A DNA stretch of 64,000 nt from Desmospora profundinema (GCF_031454155.1 NZ_JAVDQG010000003.1:124001-188000), one strand, 5' to 3'. Shown: positions 6,170 through 15,402, counted from the stretch's first letter. Notes: generated from the sequence alone by a model not told the origin. A program made the numbers and translations.

Positions 6170-8485
6170 ATGCAAGGGACGATCTTTGAAAGCCGTGACG
6201 GATCATTTGATTCTCTTGACTTTTCCTTCCGCCAGGTCGGCTGGGTCGAGCTGGATCGAATCGCGCTGGAAATGGAATCCACGCCGATCCCCGGTAGTGA
6301 CCCGCTGTTTTTTCAACCGCAACAAGGAGAGCGTTCCTTTTCCCTCTCTTATGTGTACCGCGGGCGGGATTATCACAACGACTTAACCAAATTCGCCAAC
6401 AAACTGTACCATTCCCGGTTGCCGCTGAGGATCATCCTGGCTGAAGAGGATGATCGTTTTTATGTGGCGCAGGTGGTCCAGCTTCCCACAAAAGGGCAGC
6501 ATCGGCAGCTCGGAACGGTTGAGATATCGGTGCAGCTGCACCGGAATTACGCTTTTCGGCGGTGGCGGGACGACGAGATTCACCCGGATAATCGGGATAT
6601 CCATTTTCAGATGCCGATTGTCCCGGTTCGGACTGAATATGACCTGACCGGCTCTACGGCGGTGATTCCATATTTTAACGAGGGGATGGATCTTTCTCCC
6701 GTCCTCGAACTGAATGGGGTGGATTATCCCACCGTGTTGGCTGGCGATTCCACCGCCATGTATAAGGGCCGAAGCCGTCGGAAGATCCAGCTGGATTTTA
6801 ACACGCTGAAAGCACGGGAAAATGGAACGGATCAAAGTGTCCTTCTCACCGGTGATCAAGTGGTGATTCCCCACGGGTATCAGTTGTTGCGTCTTCATTA
6901 CCACAAGCCGGATGAAGTGGTGAAAAAGATCATTCACGATACGGAAAATGATTTTCGAGCTGGAGAGATGCAAAACTTGAGAATCGGCGGGGACACGGAA
7001 ACGGGTGGGGCGGTGGAATCACGAATCCGGGCGGCACCTGCTTTTTTACGCCCTTCCGACGGTTACCATGACGACGGAACCGAAGTGGGGCCGGATCAAC
7101 CGCGTTTGACAGAGGGCCGGTTTCGGCAGGCGATCCGGATAGAAGAGGCAGTCACCCAGCACCTTTCCCATGCGGACTGGAATAGCCTGTCCACTTGGGT
7201 CACATCTGCCGGCATTTCCCCAACCGGCAACAATCAGGGAGTGGCACGAACCCTACAGGCCTCAGCGGATGCAGGGAAGAGCCGGGTTTGGCTGTATCAA
7301 AGCGTCGCAGCCGCTCCCGGTGAAACCATTACCCTTCAGACTTTTCTTCGAAAAGCGGGGGCGGTGGATTATGCGGAATTGCGCCTGTCTTTTTATGACA
7401 GCAGTCAAACCTTTATCAGCAATTCCGCTGTGACCAACGATGTCACCTCACAGCTGAGTGATGAGTTTGACAGCTATTCCGTTACCGCTGTCGCCCCTGC
7501 AAATACGGCTTCTGTTCGGGCTTATGTCCTATACGACGGCGGCACGCAACGCCAAAACTGTGAATACGAAGCCGTCATGCCGATGCTCACCAAGACGCCG
7601 CATGTCTGGGGATGGCACCGCGATGGAACAAAAGCGGCGGAAACGTTGACAGTGGAAAATACCGGTCTCTTTCACAATGGGGAAGGATCGATCGGCGTAT
7701 GGGCATATGAGGATGGGTCCAACAGAAGGGGCTGTTTGTGGCAGCTGACCCCGCCGGGGAGCGGTCTTCAGTTGAATCGGCGGGACAATGGAACCATGAA
7801 TGTGGAAACGACGGATGGTTTGTTGTTTGAAATATTGACTCCAGAGGCGGGTTGGCATTACTGGGAGGTACGATGGCAGAATCACACCATGGAGGTATAC
7901 CTGGACGGAGAGATCGCTCAGCAAACGGACGGGACCGATGCCCGTCTTACCAACCATCCGCTGGATCTGGAAACGGCCGATCAGTTTCAAATCGGTCACC
8001 GTGACGGACTGCTGCAATGGAACCACAAGATCAACAGCGTGAAGATTACCACTGCTGCACCGCTTCCCTATGATATCCAACGGGAACCGAAAGCGGACGG
8101 GATCACTTCCTATCTCCTTTTACCGAATCGAGAGATGACGCCGAAATCGGGTGGGGAATATACGTCTGCTTCGTTGGATATTTCCACGGATCGAACCATT
8201 CGGCATGGGCAGCTGGATTTCGAGCAGAGTGCGGGGGGTTCCGTGATCTTTGAATCCAGTTTGTTTCTCGGAGGGGAGTGGACGATGTTTGAGCCGGTCG
8301 CCTATGACGGGACCCTTCCCGGAATTGGTCCGGATACCGATTTGACCGGGGCCAGGCTGCGGTATCGGGTCCGGTTCCAGACATATGACGCGACAAAACT
8401 CCACCGTTTGTATCAAGTGGGGCTAACTCTCACCTCAGAAAGAGAAGGAAAGCTGATCATCAAAAACCGGAAGCGGTTGATCTAA
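6170..8485 (+). CDS. Distal tail protein (Dit) with carbohydrate-binding/LamG extensions
   Basis: 771 residues, much longer than plain Dit proteins (about 250-300). Residues 1-140 have the Dit start (FRQVGWVELDRIALEMESTP, FSLSYVYRGRDYHNDL). About 330-460 look like a carbohydrate-binding module (AETITLQTFLRK-type sandwich). About 480-650 form a LamG/concanavalin-like domain (GEGSIGVWAYEDGS, GWHYWEVRWQNHTMEVYLDG). The extra domains suggest host-surface sugar binding at the tail tip. It starts two bases after the tape-measure stop, so translation is likely coupled. Confidence 0.8.
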   Translation: MQGTIFESRDGSFDSLDFSFRQVGWVELDRIALEMESTPIPGSDPLFFQPQQGERSFSLSYVYRGRDYHNDLTKFANKLYHSRLPLRIILAEEDDRFYVAQVVQLPTKGQHRQLGTVEISVQLHRNYAFRRWRDDEIHPDNRDIHFQMPIVPVRTEYDLTGSTAVIPYFNEGMDLSPVLELNGVDYPTVLAGDSTAMYKGRSRRKIQLDFNTLKARENGTDQSVLLTGDQVVIPHGYQLLRLHYHKPDEVVKKIIHDTENDFRAGEMQNLRIGGDTETGGAVESRIRAAPAFLRPSDGYHDDGTEVGPDQPRLTEGRFRQAIRIEEAVTQHLSHADWNSLSTWVTSAGISPTGNNQGVARTLQASADAGKSRVWLYQSVAAAPGETITLQTFLRKAGAVDYAELRLSFYDSSQTFISNSAVTNDVTSQLSDEFDSYSVTAVAPANTASVRAYVLYDGGTQRQNCEYEAVMPMLTKTPHVWGWHRDGTKAAETLTVENTGLFHNGEGSIGVWAYEDGSNRRGCLWQLTPPGSGLQLNRRDNGTMNVETTDGLLFEILTPEAGWHYWEVRWQNHTMEVYLDGEIAQQTDGTDARLTNHPLDLETADQFQIGHRDGLLQWNHKINSVKITTAAPLPYDIQREPKADGITSYLLLPNREMTPKSGGEYTSASLDISTDRTIRHGQLDFEQSAGGSVIFESSLFLGGEWTMFEPVAYDGTLPGIGPDTDLTGARLRYRVRFQTYDATKLHRLYQVGLTLTSEREGKLIIKNRKRLI

Positions 8486-8498
8486 AGGGGGAGAACTG

Positions 8499-10142
8499 AT
8501 GCCAGCATATCGGAAGATTGAGAACCGAGACACACTGGTTGATTGGAAGGAGAAATTTAACTACAATGCCGACCGGAACACGGACTTGAAAAACCGCTTG
8601 GATGTCCTGGAAGCGGGAGGAACGACGGATGGTGAAGTGATCGGACTGCGTTCCTCCACTACATTCCAATATATCGGGGAAACCGCCGATGCCCGGGTGG
8701 AACATGCCGAACAACAAATCGTGGAGACGCAAAATCGACTGGGTGAGTTGGAGAATCGGGATCTGAAAATCATCAATGTACGGGAGTACGGGGCTGCGGG
8801 AGACGGGGTGACGGATGATTCCGCCGCCATCCAGGCGGCATTGGATAAAGCCCGGGAATATGGCGGAGGGGAAGTCTATGTTCCGGACGGGAGTTATGCC
8901 ATTAAGGCCCCTCTGCGGATCTACAGTTATACACGGTTGAAATTGTCCTCACAGGTTGCGATCATCCGGGCGGGGGCGTTTTCCCCGATGATCATCTCGG
9001 GGATTGGAAACGTGGACGAGTATGACGGAGTTCAGCATGTAGAGATCTGCGGAGGCACCTGGAATGGAAACGGAACCCAATTCCCCTCTTCCTTTACCCA
9101 TATCATGTTTGGTCACGCCAAAGACATCGTCATCCGGGATACCCGGATGTTGGACAATTACAACAGTCACTGCATCGAGCTTAACGCTGTCCAAAACGCT
9201 TCTGTGATCCATTGTTTGTTTAAGGGATTCCAGGGGGTGCGGTTTACAGAGGCGGTGCAGCTGGATCTGGCGAAAAGCGCTTCTCAGTTCCCGTATTACG
9301 GGAACTATGACGACACGCCCTGTGACAATATCTTGATCACCGGCTGTACGTTTGAGGATTGGAACCGGGGAGTCGGTAGCCACAGTGCCACGGCTGGAGT
9401 GTTTCACACCAACATCCGGATCATTGGAAACCACTTTCGGAACCTGACCGGGCAGGCGATTCGGGGCTATCAATATAAGCATGCAGCCGTCATCGGGAAC
9501 ACATTTGAAAACGTCCGGATGGCGATCGAAATGCGGCCCGGGATTGGAGTGGATGCCAGTCCGAGCGGGTTTTACGTCATCCAGGGAAATACCATCACCA
9601 AAACAACCGACCCGTCATTGGGGCACGGCATCTGGGTCAACGGCGACAGCGGGGTTTCCATCCACGATGTGATTATCGAGGGAAATGTGGTGGATTCCAC
9701 AGCGGTTAACGGAATTTATGTGGAATACACGGACCGAGTAATTATCCGCGGCAATCTGATTCGGGAAGCCGGAAACCAAGGGATCTCCGTACTAGGGATG
9801 AATAACAGCCAGGTAAGCGGAAATATCGTCTATCATGCCCAGCAAAACGGGATTGTGTTAAACAGCAGCAACGATAATGTGGTCCATGATAATCTGGCTC
9901 ACGGCAATGGACGAAGCGGTGCAGGAGTGGGAAACCTCTCTCTGGTGACCAGCTCCCATCGGAATAATGTTCAGAAAAACACGGTGCGAAGGTCCGGGGG
10001 GTTTCCCGAGTGGGGAATCCGAGTCACCAATACATGCCAAGACAATATGGTTACCAACAACGATGCTCTCAACGGTGGTCAGGCCTCCCCCATCCAAGAC
10101 AATGGATTGCGTACGGTGACGACGGCCGGCAACCGTACCTAG
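8499..10142 (+). CDS. Tail spike, right-handed beta-helix (pectate-lyase-like)
   Basis: 547 residues. After about 90 residues of a coiled N-terminal attachment region comes NVREYGAAGDGVTDDSAAIQ, the hallmark start of the pectate lyase/GH28-like beta-helix superfamily, followed by repeating turns such as NILITGCTFEDWNRG, NIRIIGNHFRNLTG and RVIIRGNLIREAGNQG. Such spikes bind or cut surface polysaccharide and set host range in phages and tailocins. Catalytic residues cannot be assigned by eye. It lies between Dit and the tail-associated protein, with the ribosome site GGGGGAG. Confidence 0.82.
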   Translation: MPAYRKIENRDTLVDWKEKFNYNADRNTDLKNRLDVLEAGGTTDGEVIGLRSSTTFQYIGETADARVEHAEQQIVETQNRLGELENRDLKIINVREYGAAGDGVTDDSAAIQAALDKAREYGGGEVYVPDGSYAIKAPLRIYSYTRLKLSSQVAIIRAGAFSPMIISGIGNVDEYDGVQHVEICGGTWNGNGTQFPSSFTHIMFGHAKDIVIRDTRMLDNYNSHCIELNAVQNASVIHCLFKGFQGVRFTEAVQLDLAKSASQFPYYGNYDDTPCDNILITGCTFEDWNRGVGSHSATAGVFHTNIRIIGNHFRNLTGQAIRGYQYKHAAVIGNTFENVRMAIEMRPGIGVDASPSGFYVIQGNTITKTTDPSLGHGIWVNGDSGVSIHDVIIEGNVVDSTAVNGIYVEYTDRVIIRGNLIREAGNQGISVLGMNNSQVSGNIVYHAQQNGIVLNSSNDNVVHDNLAHGNGRSGAGVGNLSLVTSSHRNNVQKNTVRRSGGFPEWGIRVTNTCQDNMVTNNDALNGGQASPIQDNGLRTVTTAGNRT

Positions 10143-10154
10143 GAGGGCATCCGG

Positions 10155-11600
10155 ATGATTGAAGTATGTGATTTGAACTTAAATCCGATCGGACGGATCT
10201 GGGACACCTGGGATAATAAGCAGACGAATGCGCTAAACCAATCCGGCGAATTTGAATTTTCGATGGCGATGGAATCCTTGGAGATCGAGTCTTTGTCCTT
10301 CCGGCAGAATGATGCCCTGTCTTTTTTGCAACATCAAACCTTTATTCGCTGGGAAGAAGGCGGGCGCTATTGGTTTACCGGGCAGCCCTATCAGATTGAA
10401 CGGAGTGAGGAGAGCTCCGGGGATCGGACCGCTCATGTCAAATGTTACGGGGTGATGCATCACCTCTCCCGATACAACGTGGGTGTGCGCTCTTACTCAC
10501 GAACCCGTGCATGGGTGATTCTGCAAGAGTTATTAAACCTGCAACCGTTGATTCGCCTGGGAACGGTGGAAATGGCCGAAGAAATTTCCATCGACTTTTC
10601 CCGAGAACCCCTCCTCGATGCCATACACGCTCTGCGGGATACACTGGGCGGAGACATTTACGTGGACCCGGATGAGCTGACACTCCATTGGGTTCGACGG
10701 CAAGGCGATATCGGTCCGGAGATCCGGTATCAGAAAAACATGGGATTTATCCGTTTTCTGTCCGATACGACCGAGCATTTCACTCGTATCATCCCGCTGG
10801 GAGCAGGCGAAGGAGAAAACCGGGTGACGATCGCTTCGGTCAACGGAGGGGTGGAGTACCTGGAGGCGGATACCGTCCGGGATTACGGCGTGATCGAGCA
10901 GGTGTGGGAGGATGAACGTTATAAAAACCCCGACACACTGAGAAGGGCGGCTCAACGCCGCCTGGAAGAACATAAACATCCTTCTGTCGCTTATGAAACC
11001 GCGATGATCGATCTATCACAGTGGCGGGATGAATGGGGGGAACGGCCCTATCGAGGCCGGGTTCCGGAAGTGGGCGATGAGATCCGGATTCACCATCCGC
11101 AAATGGGGTTGGACATTCAGGAGCGGCTGGTCAAAGTGTCACGAAATTGGGATGAGGGCAAACGGCATGAGATCGGGATTGAGTTGTCGGAGCGAAAACG
11201 AACCTGGGCCGATATCGTTACCGGCATTCAGGACCGATTGAAAACCACGTTGTATGACCGCGGTTTTGTGTTTACGGCCAATTATGCCCTTTCTCACGAG
11301 ATCGGCGGCACCGAAACGGCGCGGTTGCGTTTCCGCTTGGATTCCGCGATCACCCGGATCAACTATGCCCGTCTTTTTCGGGAGGGATCCGAGGCGGAAG
11401 GAGAGACGGAGGATCCGCTGTCTAGCAGCATCACCGTTACCGTGAACGGAACCCCGGTGGACAGCTCAAACGCGGTGCAACGAGAGTTGGAGATAGGAAA
11501 CTATTTGCAGATCGGCCGGTGGAACACGGTGGATTTTCGTACCAACGGTTCACTCCAGTTGGATGCGTCCTTGGACATTAAAAGCTTTTTTGAACGTTGA
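10155..11600 (+). CDS. Tail-associated (Tal/gp37-like) baseplate hub protein
   Basis: 481 residues. The N-terminal three quarters match the prophage tail-hub fold: IEVCDLNLNPIGRI, SFRQNDALSFLQH, FTGQPYQIERSEE, REPLLDAIHALRDTLGGDI, HFTRIIPLGAGEGENRVTIA, RRAAQRRLEEHKHPSVAYE, PYRGRVPEVGDEIRI. It corresponds to the phage minor structural/ReqiPepy6 gp37-like group, which forms the central hub at the tail tip. No peptidase motif is evident. GGAGGGCATCCGG precedes the ATG, 12 bases after the spike stop. Confidence 0.82.
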   Translation: MIEVCDLNLNPIGRIWDTWDNKQTNALNQSGEFEFSMAMESLEIESLSFRQNDALSFLQHQTFIRWEEGGRYWFTGQPYQIERSEESSGDRTAHVKCYGVMHHLSRYNVGVRSYSRTRAWVILQELLNLQPLIRLGTVEMAEEISIDFSREPLLDAIHALRDTLGGDIYVDPDELTLHWVRRQGDIGPEIRYQKNMGFIRFLSDTTEHFTRIIPLGAGEGENRVTIASVNGGVEYLEADTVRDYGVIEQVWEDERYKNPDTLRRAAQRRLEEHKHPSVAYETAMIDLSQWRDEWGERPYRGRVPEVGDEIRIHHPQMGLDIQERLVKVSRNWDEGKRHEIGIELSERKRTWADIVTGIQDRLKTTLYDRGFVFTANYALSHEIGGTETARLRFRLDSAITRINYARLFREGSEAEGETEDPLSSSITVTVNGTPVDSSNAVQRELEIGNYLQIGRWNTVDFRTNGSLQLDASLDIKSFFER

Positions 11601-11636
11601 TGATACGTCTCGATCCGGAATAAAGGGGGTGACGGG

Positions 11637-11963
11637 GTGAGGGACGGGGTGGTGATTTCTCACAAAGAGATGTTTGAAGCCCAACAGGAGGTGGTGAAGT
11701 CGCTTCATCGCTTGGAAAGCCGCATGGAATCGAGGATGGACGTCTTGGAGTCCAAAGTGGAGGCGTCGATCCGGGCGGATGAGCGCAGTCGAAAGGCGTT
11801 GGAGAAAGCGGAGGGGGCCATGAAAGCGGCGAAGGAAGCGAGAAGGGTGGCGGATGGAAACCGCGAGATCATCACCCGTCTGTTGGTGGCAGTGATGACC
11901 GGGTTGATCGGAGGCGCGATTGCTGCGCTTTTTTATTTTGCACAATTGGGATTGGGAGGGTGA
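11637..11963 (+). CDS. XhlA-like hemolysin/holin-accessory protein
   Basis: 108 residues from GTG 11637. A long charged coiled coil (HRLESRMESRMDVLESKVEA, then KALEKAEGAMKAAKEARRVA) is followed by one C-terminal membrane span (LLVAVMTGLIGGAIAALFYF). This is the layout of PBSX XhlA and relatives, which work with a holin in lysis. It overlaps the holin region closely and is followed by holin and amidase. Confidence 0.75.
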   Translation: MRDGVVISHKEMFEAQQEVVKSLHRLESRMESRMDVLESKVEASIRADERSRKALEKAEGAMKAAKEARRVADGNREIITRLLVAVMTGLIGGAIAALFYFAQLGLGG

Positions 11964-11967
11964 TCCG

Positions 11968-12216
11968 ATGGTAGGAATGGATGATGCAGTTTTAATTGCG
12001 GTCGTCACTTCTCTGGTGTCGCTGGCCAAACGTGTCGGCTTTCCCGCTAAGTTTGCTCCCCTGCTCGCCCTGGTTTTGGGAGTGGCGGCAGGGGTCATCT
12101 ATGCAGTCCCTGATGATCTTTACGCCGGTATCCTGGTGGGGATCGTGATGGGGCTTGCCAGTGTGGGACTGTACAGCGGCCCGAAAAACGTGAAACAGGG
12201 GGTGAAGTCCTTATGA
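11968..12216 (+). CDS. Holin
   Basis: 82 residues from ATG 11968 behind GGGAGGGTGA. Two or three membrane spans (DAVLIAVVTSLVSLAKRVGF, APLLALVLGVAAGVIYAV, LYAGILVGIVMGLASVGLYS) and a short basic tail KNVKQGVKSL match small phage holins. Its stop overlaps the amidase start by four bases, the usual holin-endolysin coupling. It would release the particles by opening the membrane to the amidase. Confidence 0.82.
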   Translation: MVGMDDAVLIAVVTSLVSLAKRVGFPAKFAPLLALVLGVAAGVIYAVPDDLYAGILVGIVMGLASVGLYSGPKNVKQGVKSL

Positions 12217-12932
12217 CAAAGGTGATCGTATTGGATCCGGGTCACGGGGGAAAGGATCCGGGAGCCGTGGCGAATGGACTTCAGGAAAAAAAACTGGTGC
12301 TGGACATTGCCAAGCGGGTTCGAAAAGAACTCAACGATCAATACAGCGGCCACCGGGTGATCCTGACTCGGGATCGGGATCAATTCGTCTCCCTCCAGAA
12401 ACGGTGTGACATCGCCAATCAAGCAAAGGCGGCCTGTTTTGTCTCCATCCATGTCAACGCGGGAGGCGGGACGGGATTTGAGTCCTTTGTGGTTCCCAAC
12501 GCTCATCCCCGGAGTGCGGGTTTGCTGCAGCGGAACATCCACCAGGCGATGGCACCGGTATTGAAGAAATACAGCATGCGGGATCGGGGACGAAAGGTGG
12601 ATACACAGGCAGCCAGCCGCCGCATCCATGTAGTGCGCGCCACCCGCATGAAAGCCTGTCTGACGGAAAACTTGTTTATCGATGCCAAGAAGGATGCGGC
12701 TCTTTTGAAGAAGTCGTCTTTCCTAGCGGAGGTGGCGGCGGCCCATGCGGATGCCATCGCTCGGACGGAAGGGCTGAAGACGAAAGCAAAATCGGATCCT
12801 AAGCCTGCGGATGAGTGGATCCGGGTGTCGGTAAACGGTCAACAGAAGCACGCGTTCCAGAAGCGTGAAAGTGTCCTTTCGTTTGTACGGGATCATGTGA
12901 AGGCGGGGGATACGGTGGATATTAAACGGTAG
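12213..12932 (+). CDS. N-acetylmuramoyl-L-alanine amidase (endolysin, Amidase_3)
   Basis: 239 residues. Zinc ligands are visible: His11 in LDPGHGG, Glu25 in GLQEKK and His80 in SIHVNA, with the catalytic Glu in CLTENLFID near residue 152. It cuts the bond between muramic acid and the peptide stem. The catalytic domain ends near 190; residues 200-239 form a small C-terminal domain (WIRVSVNGQQKHAFQKRESV) that seems cut short. Directly after the TAG the same frame stays open for 22 more sense codons to TGA 12999-13001, reading DVEARLIGIHPVYRQGEWKL. The TAG may therefore be a recent nonsense mutation or a readthrough point. Confidence 0.9.
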   Translation: MTKVIVLDPGHGGKDPGAVANGLQEKKLVLDIAKRVRKELNDQYSGHRVILTRDRDQFVSLQKRCDIANQAKAACFVSIHVNAGGGTGFESFVVPNAHPRSAGLLQRNIHQAMAPVLKKYSMRDRGRKVDTQAASRRIHVVRATRMKACLTENLFIDAKKDAALLKKSSFLAEVAAAHADAIARTEGLKTKAKSDPKPADEWIRVSVNGQQKHAFQKRESVLSFVRDHVKAGDTVDIKR

Positions 12933-13026
12933 GATGTCGAGGCACGGCTGATCGGGATCCATCCCGTTTATCGCCAGGGAGAATGGAAGTTGACCCCGTG
13001 ATTCGTTTGTGCTAACCTAGTTTCAA

Positions 13027-13289
13027 TTTTACAAAAATCGTCGATGAGGGAGAGAGTATTCCACGGGAAAGCGACAGCGACGCGGGGAGGGTGGAAGCCT
13101 GCGGCGGAACCGGGGAGGAAGCGGACTCCCGAGATGCTTCTTCAAACAGCCGATACGCTTCGGCTAAGTAGGAGCGGCCGGTTATGCCTCCGTTATGGTT
13201 GAAAGCGGTCTCCTTCCAAGGGGGCAATGAGAGTGGTACCGCGGGAACAAACCCGTCTCTTCATAATAGAAGAGGCGGGTTTTTTTAGA
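13027..13289 (+). promoter_or_regulatory. T-box riboswitch leader of argS
   Basis: The T-box core GAGTGGTACCGCGGG lies at 13231-13245, followed by a terminator (ACCCGTCTCTTC / GAAGAGGCGGGT, then T7) at 13251-13286 that the T-box pairing would disrupt. The Stem I region from about 13037 has the usual GATGAGGGAGAGAGTA opening. A tentative specifier is CGG (Arg) at 13122-13124 in a GAAG-CGG-ACT context. Uncharged tRNA-Arg binding would favour readthrough into argS. Confidence 0.9.
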
Positions 13290-13309
13290 TGAAAGGAGAT
13301 GGGTGTCAG

Positions 13310-15010
13310 GTGAAACAGGAGTGGAAAGCGTTCGCCCGTGCGATTGCCGCTGCTTCCAAAAGAGAGGCTTCTGTCGAGGAGGTGGAAGCCTTATTGGAGC
13401 GTCCGCGGGATCCCGCTCACGGGGATGTGGCCTTTCCCTGTTTTCGATGGGCGAAAAAATGGAAGCAACCTCCGCAAGCAATCGCTCAAATGTTAGCCGA
13501 ACAGATCTCCCATCCCAAGTGGGAACAGGTGGAAGCGGTCGGTCCATATGTCAACGTCCGCTTCAATCGGGAGCGGGTCACTCAGGAGGTGTTATCCCGC
13601 ATTCTTCACGAGCAGGGCTCATACGGGTCTTCTTATCGTGGAGAGGGAAAAACGGTGGTCATCGATTTTAGTTCCCCCAATATCGCCAAACCCTTTTCCA
13701 TGGGGCATCTCCGCTCCACCGTCATTGGACACTCCCTTGTACGGATTGCACGAAAGCAGGGGTTTCGCGTGGAAGGGGTGAACCACCTGGGGGATTGGGG
13801 TACCCAGTTTGGCAAGCTGATCGCCGCTTTCCGCCGCTGGGGGTCAGAGGAAGCGGTAAAGGCGGATCCGATCAGAGAGCTGTTGCGGCTGTATGTCCGT
13901 TTCCATGAGGAGATGACGGCAAACCCGGAGTTGGAAGAGGAAGGACGCCGCTGGTTCAAGAAGCTGGAGGACGGCGATTCCGAGGCACAGCACCTTTGGC
14001 ATTGGTTCCGGAAGGAATCGCTTCGGGAATTTCACCGCATCTATGACTGGATGGGAGTCACCATCGACCATGATCATGGGGAAGCCTTTTACAACGACCG
14101 CATGGGACCGGTGGTGGATGCCTTGCGGGAAATGGGGCTGTTGCGTCATTCAGAAGGGGCGCAAGTGGTGGATTTGACAGAGGAGGGCTTGCCCCCTTGC
14201 CTGATTACGAAATCCGATGGGGCCACGCTGTATGCGACCCGGGACCTGGCGGCGGCGCTTTATCGCCGGGAAACCTTTGGCTTTGACTATGCCTGGTATG
14301 TGACTGGACGGGAGCAAGCCGTCCATTTTCGCCAGGTGTTCGCTGTATTGAAGCGAATGGGACATGTTTGGGCGGATCGCATGGAGCACATTCCCTTTGG
14401 CATGATGCTGCAGAACGGCAAGAAAATGTCCACCCGAAAAGGGAACGTGGTGTTGCTGGAAGAGGTGCTGCAACAAGCCGTGGCACGGGCGCAAAAGCTG
14501 ATCGAGCAGAAAAACGGCACCCTCGCCGATCCGGAGGAAACCGCCCGTCAGGTGGGAATCGGGGCGGTAATCTTTCACGATTTGAAACATGACCGCCTCC
14601 ATGATGTGGAGTTTTCCCTGGATCAGATGCTCCATTTTGATGGGGAGACAGGGCCATACCTGCAATATACCCATGCCCGGGCCTGTTCGTTGCTGCGAAA
14701 AGGAAAGGCGGCGAACGTGGTGCCCGGATCGTTGTCATTGCCCGTGGTGATGGAAGAATCCTGGCGGGTGGTTACGTATCTGAGTGATTTTCCGGCAGTG
14801 GCGGCACAAGCCTTTGACTATCGGGACCCATCGCGAATCGCCCGTTACTTGCTCCAGCTGGGCCAAGCATTTAACCACTATTACGCCCACGTACACATCT
14901 TGCAGGAGGATGGAGGAAAAGAGGCACGCCTGGCTCTTGTTTCCGCTGTGGCGATCGTGTTAAAGGAAGGGCTTCATCTTTTGGGAATGGAAGCCCCGGA
15001 AGAGGTGTGA
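13310..15010 (+). CDS. argS: Arginyl-tRNA synthetase
   Basis: 566 residues from GTG 13310, which sits nine bases after AAAGGAGAT; the ATG at 13289 lies before that site. Class I signatures: HIGH-like SMGHLRSTVIG, the ArgS DWGTQFGKL motif and KMSTRKGNVV in place of KMSKS. The N-terminal arginyl domain and C-terminal anticodon-binding helical domain (YTHARACSLLRKG, AFNHYYAHV) are complete. It charges tRNA-Arg and is controlled by the T-box upstream. Confidence 0.97.
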   Translation: MKQEWKAFARAIAAASKREASVEEVEALLERPRDPAHGDVAFPCFRWAKKWKQPPQAIAQMLAEQISHPKWEQVEAVGPYVNVRFNRERVTQEVLSRILHEQGSYGSSYRGEGKTVVIDFSSPNIAKPFSMGHLRSTVIGHSLVRIARKQGFRVEGVNHLGDWGTQFGKLIAAFRRWGSEEAVKADPIRELLRLYVRFHEEMTANPELEEEGRRWFKKLEDGDSEAQHLWHWFRKESLREFHRIYDWMGVTIDHDHGEAFYNDRMGPVVDALREMGLLRHSEGAQVVDLTEEGLPPCLITKSDGATLYATRDLAAALYRRETFGFDYAWYVTGREQAVHFRQVFAVLKRMGHVWADRMEHIPFGMMLQNGKKMSTRKGNVVLLEEVLQQAVARAQKLIEQKNGTLADPEETARQVGIGAVIFHDLKHDRLHDVEFSLDQMLHFDGETGPYLQYTHARACSLLRKGKAANVVPGSLSLPVVMEESWRVVTYLSDFPAVAAQAFDYRDPSRIARYLLQLGQAFNHYYAHVHILQEDGGKEARLALVSAVAIVLKEGLHLLGMEAPEEV

Positions 15011-15022
15011 GAGGGGGGAATA

Positions 15023-15059
15023 AAAAAACCGCTTCGCCGGTTGGGCCAAGCGGTTTTTT
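15023..15059. terminator. Bidirectional terminator between argS and the abgT remnant
   Basis: AAAAAACCGCTT pairs with AAGCGGTTTTTT, leaving T-runs on both strands. Confidence 0.85.
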
Positions 15060-15073
15060 GGATAGGACCCTCA

Positions 15074-15402
15074 TCATCCCCGGTATTCAATCGGAGAGCC
15101 GGGACCCAGGTCGATCCCGAAGAACATCCACACGATCAACATGATGGTCCACGCAATGGTGAAGACGATGGAGTAAGGCAACATGGTGGAAATGAGGGTT
15201 CCAATCCCCGTCTTTTTATCATATTTCTGAGCGAAGGCGATAATAATGGCGAAATACGTCATCAGCGGACAGCAGAAAGCACACCGGAAACCAAGATGAC
15301 CAACAAGGCGAGGATAGCGATTGGGTGTGGCAGAGCATTTCCCACCCGTTCTATGAAATCCAAAAAACGAGTGAGGAGTCCTTTTCATCCGGTTTCTTCC
15401 AT
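15074..15402 (-). pseudogene. AbgT-family transporter, internally deleted remnant
   Basis: A good ribosome site (AGGAAGGAG) leads to ATG 15402, but TGA comes at codon 6. In the same frame, beyond the stop, the AbgT N-terminus is recognisable (RFLDFIERVGNALPHPIAIL), ending at a second TGA. In another frame the last 62 residues are a normal AbgT C-terminus (MTYFAIIIAFAQKYDKKTGI to FFGIDLGPGSPIEYRG). The roughly 400-residue middle is missing, so one large deletion plus a nonsense mutation removed function. AbgT proteins import p-aminobenzoyl-glutamate or export sulfonamides. Confidence 0.85.

Noticed and set aside
2403-12932. Complete prophage
   Set aside because: No capsid, portal, terminase, integrase, replication genes or att repeats are visible on either side, and the flanks are backbone genes.
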